Assembly: GCF_026627925.1 (NCBI RefSeq)
Contig: NZ_JAPNLE010000009.1
Span: 3,534,001 to 3,598,000 of the forward strand
Source: Cupriavidus sp. D39
GTDB taxonomy: Bacteria; Pseudomonadota; Gammaproteobacteria; Burkholderiales; Burkholderiaceae
DNA: 64,000 bases
Direction: 5' to 3'
In this document: piece after piece, positions 57,336-64,000 of the stretch
How positions within the stretch are numbered: position 1 is the first letter of the stretch
How the letters are laid out: the number at the start of each line of letters is the position of its first letter
Position numbers and translations under genes: made by a program
Notes under the pieces: model-generated
Seen by the model: the letters and a program-made list of their open reading frames with translations, nothing else
What the model was told of the DNA's origin: nothing
The model's database searches: none

Positions 57336-58069
57336 ATGCCGCTTGTCCGTCTCTTTCCTTCCCGCTTTCCTTCGCGATTGCGCGCTGCCTTCTTTATTGC
57401 CGCTCTTCCCCTGTACCTATTGGCCTCCCAGCACGCCCAGGCCGCGCGCCAGCCCCCGGCACCAGCGCAGGAACTGACGCGCCAGGCGGTGACCGCCTAC
57501 GACGCCGGCGCCTTCGATTCGGCCTTGCGGGATTTTGCCAAGGCGGCCCAGCAGGGCAACCGGCTCGCGCAGTACAACTACGCCATGATGCTGCTGCGCG
57601 GCGAGGGCACGCCGGTGCGCCAGGAGGAGGCGCTGATCTGGCTGCACCGCGCGGCCGAGAACGACATGACGCAGGCCCAGTTCACCTTTGGCGAGATGTA
57701 CGAGCATGGCGAACTGGTGCCGCGCTCGCTGGAGTCCGCCAACCAGTGGTACCGCCGCGCTGCCGAAGGCGGCCATGTGCAGGCGCAGGTGGAACTGGCG
57801 ACCAACTACTTCACCGGGCGGGGCCTCGCGCGGGACTATGGCAAGGCCTTCGAGTGGTACACGCGCGCCGCCACGGCGGGCGACGGCGGTGCCCAGTACA
57901 TCGTCGCCAGCTATTACGAGCGTGGCGAGCCCGGCGTGGTCGAGAAGGACATCGAGCAGGCCAAGATCTGGTACGCGCGCGCCGCCGCGCACGGTGACCC
58001 GGGGCGCTGGCCAAGCTGCGCTCACTGATAGAGCAGGGACTGAAGGCAAAACAGGCTGGCGCGATGTAA
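57336..58069 (+). CDS. Exported Sel1-repeat (TPR-like) protein, one frameshift
   Basis: About 244 aa when repaired. Signal peptide residues 1-38 (ending AQAAR). Four to five Sel1 repeats follow: GNRLAQYNYAMMLLRGEGTP, DMTQAQFTFGEMYEHGELV, GHVQAQVELATNYFTGRGLA and GDGGAQYIVASYYERGEPG. The frame breaks at GGGG 58001-58004; one more G gives GALAKLRSLIEQGLKAKQAG and a stop at 58069. Sel1 proteins are periplasmic scaffolds for protein-protein contacts. It lies just ahead of the transglutaminase gene. Confidence 0.85.
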
Positions 58070-58206
58070 TGCTGCGGTAGCCTGAGCATGATGCCATGGA
58101 GGGTCCGCTGCCCAGGCGTACGCCGCGCATGCTGTGTGTGCATCCGGGGGCGGTACAACTCTTGCTTGAGACAACAACACGAAACCTGCGCCAATGGGAG
58201 GCACTA

Positions 58207-61200
58207 GTGGCAACACACGTCGCACTGAACCATGTCACCCACTACCGGTACGACCGGCCCGTGAAGCTTTCGCCGCAGGTGGTCAGGCTCCGTCCTGCCC
58301 CGCACTGCCGCACGCCGATCCTTTCGTATTCGCTGCGCATCGAGCCCGAGCAGCACTTCGTGAACTGGCAGCAGGACCCGTTCGCCAACTACCTCGCCCG
58401 GCTGGTGATCCCCGAGCCGACCACTGAGTTCAAGATCACCGTCGACCTGGTGGTCGAGATGGCGGTCTACAACCCCTTCGACTTCTTCCTCGAGCCCTAC
58501 GCCGAGAATTTTCCTTTCACCTACGAGCCCGGCCTGGCGTACGAGCTGGCGCCCTACATGGTCAAGGGCGAGCCGACGCCGCGCTTTGCCGCCTTCGTGG
58601 AGAGCATTCCGCGCAACAAGCAGACCACGAGCGATTTCCTGGTGGCGCTAAACCAGCGCCTGCAAGAGGACATCCGCTACCTGATCCGCATGGAGCCGGG
58701 CGTGCAGACGCCAGAGCAGACTCTTGCGACCGGTGCAGGCTCCTGCCGGGATTCCGGCTGGCTGCTGGTGCAGACGCTGCGCCACCTGGGGCTGGCCGCG
58801 CGCTTCGTGTCCGGCTACCTGCTGCAACTGGCGCCCGACGTGAAATCCATCGACGGCCCCAGCGGCACCGAGGTGGACTTCACCGACCTGCATGCGTGGT
58901 GCGAGGTCTACCTGCCCGGCGCGGGCTGGATCGGGCTTGACCCTACCTCCGGCCTGCTGGCCGGCGAGGGCCATATCCCGGTGGCATGCACGCCCGAGCC
59001 GGGCAGCGCGGCGCCGGTCAGCGGCGCGGTCGACGAGAGCGAGGTGACCTTCCACCACGAGATGTCGATCACCCGCATCTATGAATCGCCGCGCGTGACC
59101 AAGCCCTATACCGAGGCGCAGTGGCAGGCGGTGGCGGCCGTGGGCGCCGAGGTCGACCTCCAGCTCAACGCGCAGGATGTGCGCCTGACCATGGGCGGCG
59201 AGCCGACCTTTGTCGCGGTCAAGGATCGCGATGGCGCGGAATGGAACACCGATGCGCTCGGCACCACCAAGCGCGCCTATGCCACCGAACTGGTGCATAA
59301 ACTGCGCGCGCGCTACGGCAAGGGCGGCTTCCTGCACTTCGGCCAGGGCAAGTGGTACCCGGGCGAGCAATTGCCGCGCTGGGCCCTGTCGATCTGCTGG
59401 CGCGCCGATGGCCAGCCCTGCTGGCAGGACCCGTCGCTGTTCGCCGACGAGCGCGAGCCGGCCGACTATACCGAGGCCGACGCGCGGCGCTTCCTCGATA
59501 GCCTGGCCACCCGCCTCGGGCTGAACCCCGGCTTTGTGCAGGCGGGCTATGAGGACACCTGGTATTACCTCTGGCGCGAGCGCCGCCTGCCGGTCAACGT
59601 CGACCCGCTGGAAGCACGGCTCGACGACGAGATGGAGCGCATGCGCCTGCGCCGCGTGTTCGATGGCGGCCTGGCGCGGCCCACCGGCTACGTGCTGCCG
59701 CTGCGGCGCACCGGCGAGGAAGACGGCCCGGCGCTGGCCGCCCACCGCTGGATCAGCGGGCCGTGGTTCTTCCGCGACGACCGCATGTACCTGCTGCCCG
59801 GCGATTCGCCGATGGGCTACCGCCTGCCGCTGGACGCCCTGCCCTGGGTGAGCGAGGCGGACTACCCGTGGCAGTTCGACCAGGACCCGTTCGCGGCGCG
59901 CTCGCCGCTGCCCACCGGGGCCCAGTTGCGCGCGCAACTGCCGGGGCTTGGCGCCCCAGGCGCCGAGCCTGGCCAGGCGGCGGAGTTCCGCGCCAGCACC
60001 GCGGCCTACCCCGCGCCCGGCTCGGCAGCGGCTGCGCGTGCCGGCAGGCTTGCCGGGGCCAAGCCGGGGACAGGCACGATCGGCGGCACGGTCGCGCCCG
60101 CCGCCCTGGCGGCGGACCTGGCGCGGGTGCCTGAGCGCGGTGAATCCGCGGGCTGGATCACCCGCACGGCGCTGTGCGTGGAAGTGCGCCATCCCAGCCG
60201 TGCCGCGGGCCCCAAGGCCGAGAAAGCGGCAGCGGGCGACAAGCGCGGCATGCTCTATGTGTTCATGCCGCCGCTGACCGTGCTGGAGGACTACCTGGAG
60301 CTGCTGGCCGCGGTGGAAGCCACCGCCGCCGGGCTGGGCGTGAAGATTGTGCTCGAAGGCTACCCGCCGCCGCGCGACGTGCGCCTCAAGCTGCTGCAGG
60401 TCACGCCCGATCCGGGCGTGATCGAGGTCAACATCCATCCCGCCGCCAACTGGGACGAACTGGTCGACCACACGGAATTCCTCTACCAGGCCGCCCACGA
60501 AACCTATCTCAGCACCGAGAAGTTCATGCTCGACGGGCGGCACACCGGCACCGGCGGCGGCAACCACTTCGTGCTGGGCGGCGCCACGCCGGCCGACAGC
60601 CCCTTCCTGCGGCGCCCCGATGTGCTGTCCAGCCTGATTGCGTACTGGCACAACCATCCCTCGCTGTCCTACCTGTTCTCGGGCATGTTCATCGGCCCGA
60701 CCAGCCAGGCGCCGCGCGTGGACGAGGCGCGCAACGACCAGCTCTACGAGCTCGAGATCGCCTTTGCCGAACTGCAGCACCAGCTCGACCGGATCTCCGG
60801 CCCGGAGGGAGGGGTTGGCGCGCACATGCCGCCCTGGCTGGTCGACCGCGCACTGCGCAATATCCTGATCGACGTCACCGGCAACACCCACCGCAGCGAG
60901 TTCTGCATCGACAAGCTCTACTCGCCCGACGGCCCCACCGGCCGCCTCGGCCTGCTGGAGCTGCGGGCGTTCGAGATGCCGCCGCATGCGCGCATGAGCC
61001 TGGTGCAGCAGTTGCTGCTGCGCGCGCTGGTGGCGCGCTTCTGGCGCGAGCCCTATCGCGGGCGGCTCACGCGCTGGGGCACGGAGCTGCATGACCGCTT
61101 CCTGCTAGGCACCTTCGTGCAGATGGATTTCGAGGACGTGCTCACCGAGATGCGCGAAGCCGGCTTTGCGTTTGACAACGCCTGGTTCGCGCCGCACTTC

Positions 61201-61749
61201 GAGTTCCGCTTCCCGCGCGTGGGCGAGCTCGCGGCCGGCGGCCTGTCGCTGACGCTGCGCACCGCGCTCGAGCCCTGGCATGTGATGGGCGAGGAGGGCA
61301 GTGCCGGCGGCACCGTGCGCTATGTGGATTCGTCGCTGGAACGCATCGAGGTGCGCGTGCTGGGCATGAACGACAGCCGCCACGTGGTTACCGTCAACGG
61401 CCGCGCGGTGCCGCTGCAGCCCACCGGGCGCGTCGGCGAGTTCGTGGCCGGGGTGCGCTACCGCGCGTGGGCGCCGCCGTCTGCGCTCCATCCCACCATT
61501 GCCTCCCATGCACCGCTGACTTTCGACGTTGTCGACACATGGATGGGGCGCAGCATCGGTGGATGCCAGTATCATGTTTCGCATCCGGGCGGGCGTAGCT
61601 ATGAGACCTTCCCGGTCAATGCGTACGAGGCTGAGAGCCGGCGCCTGACACGCTTCTTCACACTTGGCCACACGCCGGGCGTGATGCGCGTGGAACCGCC
61701 CCGGCGCAGCCTCGAGTTTCCGTTCACGCTGGATTTGCGACAACGCTGA
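58207..61749 (+). CDS. Transglutaminase-fold protein fused to DUF2126
   Basis: 1180 aa, very large. GTG at 58207 with GGGAGG five bases upstream. N-terminal bacterial transglutaminase-like domain (residues 1-90, THYRYDRPVKLSPQVVRLRP), then the core with Cys in GAGSCRDSGWLLVQTLRHLG, His in FTDLHAWCEVYLPGAGW and Asp in IGLDPTSGLLAGEGHI. The DUF2126 part follows to the end (LTMGGEPTFVAVKDRDG, TGTGGGNHFVLGG, GNTHRSEFCIDKLYSP, ending SLEFPFTLDLRQR). Families of this kind travel with ATP-grasp and alpha-E proteins and are predicted to make or cut amide bonds; the substrate is unknown. The next gene starts 27 bases later. Confidence 0.92.
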   Translation: MATHVALNHVTHYRYDRPVKLSPQVVRLRPAPHCRTPILSYSLRIEPEQHFVNWQQDPFANYLARLVIPEPTTEFKITVDLVVEMAVYNPFDFFLEPYAENFPFTYEPGLAYELAPYMVKGEPTPRFAAFVESIPRNKQTTSDFLVALNQRLQEDIRYLIRMEPGVQTPEQTLATGAGSCRDSGWLLVQTLRHLGLAARFVSGYLLQLAPDVKSIDGPSGTEVDFTDLHAWCEVYLPGAGWIGLDPTSGLLAGEGHIPVACTPEPGSAAPVSGAVDESEVTFHHEMSITRIYESPRVTKPYTEAQWQAVAAVGAEVDLQLNAQDVRLTMGGEPTFVAVKDRDGAEWNTDALGTTKRAYATELVHKLRARYGKGGFLHFGQGKWYPGEQLPRWALSICWRADGQPCWQDPSLFADEREPADYTEADARRFLDSLATRLGLNPGFVQAGYEDTWYYLWRERRLPVNVDPLEARLDDEMERMRLRRVFDGGLARPTGYVLPLRRTGEEDGPALAAHRWISGPWFFRDDRMYLLPGDSPMGYRLPLDALPWVSEADYPWQFDQDPFAARSPLPTGAQLRAQLPGLGAPGAEPGQAAEFRASTAAYPAPGSAAAARAGRLAGAKPGTGTIGGTVAPAALAADLARVPERGESAGWITRTALCVEVRHPSRAAGPKAEKAAAGDKRGMLYVFMPPLTVLEDYLELLAAVEATAAGLGVKIVLEGYPPPRDVRLKLLQVTPDPGVIEVNIHPAANWDELVDHTEFLYQAAHETYLSTEKFMLDGRHTGTGGGNHFVLGGATPADSPFLRRPDVLSSLIAYWHNHPSLSYLFSGMFIGPTSQAPRVDEARNDQLYELEIAFAELQHQLDRISGPEGGVGAHMPPWLVDRALRNILIDVTGNTHRSEFCIDKLYSPDGPTGRLGLLELRAFEMPPHARMSLVQQLLLRALVARFWREPYRGRLTRWGTELHDRFLLGTFVQMDFEDVLTEMREAGFAFDNAWFAPHFEFRFPRVGELAAGGLSLTLRTALEPWHVMGEEGSAGGTVRYVDSSLERIEVRVLGMNDSRHVVTVNGRAVPLQPTGRVGEFVAGVRYRAWAPPSALHPTIASHAPLTFDVVDTWMGRSIGGCQYHVSHPGGRSYETFPVNAYEAESRRLTRFFTLGHTPGVMRVEPPRRSLEFPFTLDLRQR

Positions 61750-61776
61750 TCCGGCACGCCCCCAAAGTCGCGCCCC

Positions 61777-64000
61777 GTGCCTCTCCAGCCGTCACTGCCT
61801 TTTGATGAAACCGCCCCTGCCGTCGACGCGGTGATGCACCGCGCGCGGCCGGTGCCACCTGGGCATCTTGATGAGCTGGGGGCATGCGGGGACGGGTTGC
61901 GCGAGCCCTGGGCGAGCTTTTTCAAGGTGCTGGGCGAGGAGGGCGTCGAAGGCCTCGACCAGCAGGCCGTCGCCATGGCGCGCCAGATCCGCGACAACGG
62001 CGTGACCTACAACGTCTACGCCGACTACACGGACAAGGCCGGCGCGCGCGCCTGGGCGCTTGACCTGCTGCCTTTCCTGGTTGCCGAGGAGGACTGGCAG
62101 AAAATCGAGCGCGGCGTGGCGCAGCGCGCGGAGCTGGCCAACGCCATGGTGGCCGACATCTACGGGCCGCAGACCTTGCTGTCCAAGGGTTTGCTGCCGG
62201 CCGGCCTGGTCTTTGGCCATCCCGGCTACCTGCGCCCGCTCAAGGGCTACCAGCCGCCGGGCGGCAACTTCCTGCATATCGTGGCGGTGGACCTGGCGCA
62301 TACCGTGGAGGGCGGCTGGACGGTGATGGCCCACCGCACGGAGACGCCTTCCGGGATGGGCTACGCGCTGGAGAACCGCCTCATCATCTCCAGCCTGTTC
62401 GCCGACGCCTTTCGCGAGCTGCGCGTGCGGCGCCTGCCCGCCGCATTCTCGCAACTGGTGGCCACGCTGGCGCAGCAGCCCGCGGCGCAGCCACCCGCGC
62501 CGGAATCCGCGGTCAACGCCGCCGCCACGGTCAGCAAGCACATCGTGCTGCTCACCCCGGGGCCCTATAACGAAACCTATTTCGAGCACACCTTCCTGGC
62601 CCGCTACCTCGGCATCACGCTGGTCGAGGGCAAGGACCTGACGGTGCGCAACGACGTGGTCTACCTGAAGACGCTGGCCGGGCTGGAGCGCGTCGACGTG
62701 GTGCTGCGCCGTCTCGACGATTCTTATTGCGACCCGGTCGAGCTGCGCCAGGATTCCACGCTCGGCGTGCCCGGGCTGTTGCAGGCGATGCGCGCGGGCA
62801 ATGTGCTGGTCTCCAACGCGCCCGGATCCGGCTTCCTGGAGACGCCGGCCATCCACGGCTTCCTGCCGGCCATTTCCCGCGCGTTGCTGGGCGAGGAGTT
62901 GTTGCTGCCGGGCGTGCCCAGCTGGTGGTGCGGCGAGGCCACGGCGCGCGAGGAGGCACTCGGGGAATTCACCGAAGCCTTCCTGATGCCAACCTACCCG
63001 CGCGGCATGGCGCAGCCGTTGGGAAGGCCCGCGCCTGGGCATGGAGCGCGGCCTGCAGCGCCTGGCGGGCTGGCGCGAGCGCATCGAGCAGGTGCCGGAT
63101 CTGTTCACCATCCAGGCCGACCTGCCGCTGTCGCACGCACCGCGCTGGGAAGGGCCGCATATCGGCTCGCGCGCCGCCATGCTGCGGGTCTATGCCATTG
63201 CCGACGGACGGGGTGGCTGGCAGGTGATGCCCGGCGGCTTTACCCGGCTCGCGGGGAAGGCCAGCCGGCCGTATCGATGCAGCTCGGCGGCTCCAGCACT
63301 GACACCTGGGTGTTGTCGAGCCAGCCGGCGCAGCCGGGAGGCGCGCCGCTGCAGTTCCCCATGGCCGGCGCGGCGCCCGGTCCGGCGGCCAAGCCGCTGG
63401 CGGTATCCAGCCGTGCCGCCGAGAACCTGTTCTGGGCCGGCCGCTACGCCGAGCGCGCGGAAAACAACGTACGCCTGTGCCGCCTGGTGCTGGGTTCGAT
63501 CGAAAGCAGCGACGACCGCGACGACAGCGCGCTCGACGTGATCGGTGAACTGGTGCGCGCCTGCGGCCTGTTGCCGACCGGCGCCCCGCAGCCGCGCGCT
63601 TCGCTGCGCGTGTTCGAGCGCAGCCTGGTGTCCGCGCTGGCGGAGAGCGCCGGCTGGACCAGCGTGGGCCAGAACCTGGCCAGCCACGTGCACGCCGCCA
63701 CCGAGATCCGCAACCGGCTGTCCAACGATCACTGGCGCACCATCCTCGCCGCGCGCAACGATTTTGGCGACGCCATGGAGGCGGCCTGCGCGGGTAGCCC
63801 TGGCGGCGCCGGCAGCGACGCGGGCAACTACGACCGCCCGCGCGTGCTGGCGGCGCTGGATCGCCTGTCCATGCAGCTCGCCGCCATCAGCGGCGCGCAG
63901 GGCGACCGCATGACCCGCGACGAAGCCTGGCGCCTGCTGTTCATCGGCCGCCATATCGAGCGCGTGGCCACGCTCTCGACCTTCCTGCAGGTGTTTGCGC
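61777..64000 (+). CDS. Circularly permuted ATP-grasp protein fused to alpha-E domain (3' end outside window; three frameshifts)
   Basis: At least 740 aa visible. GTG start at 61777. ATP-grasp core: NGVTYNVYADYTDKAGARAW, QRAELANAMVADIYGPQTLL, VAVDLAHTVEGGWTVMAHRT, PSGMGYALENRLI, TPGPYNETYFEH. The alpha-E (DUF403) domain begins SRAAENLFWAGRYAERAENN (about 63409) and runs off the right edge. Breaks near 63021-63023 (GGG), 63037-63039 (GGG) and 63265-63270; adding one base at each gives a continuous family-like chain. It probably forms an amide or ester bond with ATP, working with the transglutaminase-like neighbour. Confidence 0.88.
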   Translation, partial: MPLQPSLPFDETAPAVDAVMHRARPVPPGHLDELGACGDGLREPWASFFKVLGEEGVEGLDQQAVAMARQIRDNGVTYNVYADYTDKAGARAWALDLLPFLVAEEDWQKIERGVAQRAELANAMVADIYGPQTLLSKGLLPAGLVFGHPGYLRPLKGYQPPGGNFLHIVAVDLAHTVEGGWTVMAHRTETPSGMGYALENRLIISSLFADAFRELRVRRLPAAFSQLVATLAQQPAAQPPAPESAVNAAATVSKHIVLLTPGPYNETYFEHTFLARYLGITLVEGKDLTVRNDVVYLKTLAGLERVDVVLRRLDDSYCDPVELRQDSTLGVPGLLQAMRAGNVLVSNAPGSGFLETPAIHGFLPAISRALLGEELLLPGVPSWWCGEATAREEALGEFTEAFLMPTYPRGMAQPLGRPAPGHGARPAAPGGLARAHRAGAGSVHHPGRPAAVARTALGRAAYRLARRHAAGLCHCRRTGWLAGDARRLYPARGEGQPAVSMQLGGSSTDTWVLSSQPAQPGGAPLQFPMAGAAPGPAAKPLAVSSRAAENLFWAGRYAERAENNVRLCRLVLGSIESSDDRDDSALDVIGELVRACGLLPTGAPQPRASLRVFERSLVSALAESAGWTSVGQNLASHVHAATEIRNRLSNDHWRTILAARNDFGDAMEAACAGSPGGAGSDAGNYDRPRVLAALDRLSMQLAAISGAQGDRMTRDEAWRLLFIGRHIERVATLSTFLQVFA

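Noticed and set aside
58648..61092. 814-codon open frame antisense to the transglutaminase gene
   Set aside because: Same shadow effect; composition is His/Arg/Gly/Ala-rich with no motif, while the plus strand encodes a full conserved protein.
1253..63270. Calling the thirteen frameshifted genes pseudogenes
   Set aside because: All breaks have one sign and sit in homopolymers, while the protein on each side is well conserved; sequencing error is the better explanation.

Overview
The window is a G+C-rich betaproteobacterial chromosome segment, most like Cupriavidus/Ralstonia (Burkholderiales). The support for this is very high GC3, many LysR/GntR/MarR regulators divergent from catabolic or transport genes, two Bug-type (tripartite tricarboxylate transporter) periplasmic receptors, a GDC-type porin, minCDE, and a fused circularly permuted ATP-grasp/alpha-E protein beside a DUF2126 transglutaminase. 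No rRNA, tRNA, CRISPR or prophage was seen.

Layout. 1-8.4 kb: a truncated DHA2 exporter, a periplasmic peroxidase, an MFS exporter divergent from a LysR regulator, a glutathione S-transferase divergent from a LysR regulator, and a third LysR regulator divergent from an NAD-dependent epimerase. 8.4-16.4 kb: a six-gene minus-strand catabolic operon (MFS importer, serine hydrolase, maleate-isomerase-like enzyme, hydantoinase, racemase, small cysteine hydrolase). It is divergent from a GntR regulator overlapped by a fumarylacetoacetate-hydrolase-family gene. The set suggests uptake and stepwise ring opening and amide hydrolysis of a cyclic amide or imide. 16.5-22.1 kb: a repeat-rich accessory block with an IS110-family element, an M20 aminoacylase, an IS5-type deletion derivative, and a 389-bp tandem array with one inverted copy. 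22.1-32.8 kb: AraC/Fsr pair, an unusual chemoreceptor-like protein with a C-terminal Cache domain, carboxypeptidase G2-like peptidase, MarR/EamA pair with clear operators, a zinc-ribbon protein, a Bug receptor, and two OmpR-type regulators (one with a degenerate receiver) plus a short histidine-kinase-like protein. 32.9-39.8 kb: porin, minCDE, corA and a large lipoprotein. 40-49 kb: kdp potassium system (a small membrane ORF, kdpF, kdpA, kdpB, kdpC, then kdpD, kdpE). 49.1-53.7 kb: a second repeat island, built as a large inverted repeat with CTGCAA microsatellites at its outer ends. An IS3-family element sits in its right arm, and a group II intron sits inside a terminal repeat of that IS. 53.6-64 kb: a formylglycine-type sulfatase whose 3' end runs into the microsatellite, a Bug receptor, a MarR regulator, a Sel1-repeat protein, a transglutaminase/DUF2126 protein and the ATP-grasp/alpha-E fusion running off the right edge.

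A quality point affects the whole annotation. Thirteen genes are broken by sixteen apparent frameshifts. Every one is repaired by adding a single base, almost always inside a homopolymer. This looks like systematic under-calling in the assembly rather than real pseudogenes, so coordinates below are given for the repaired genes.
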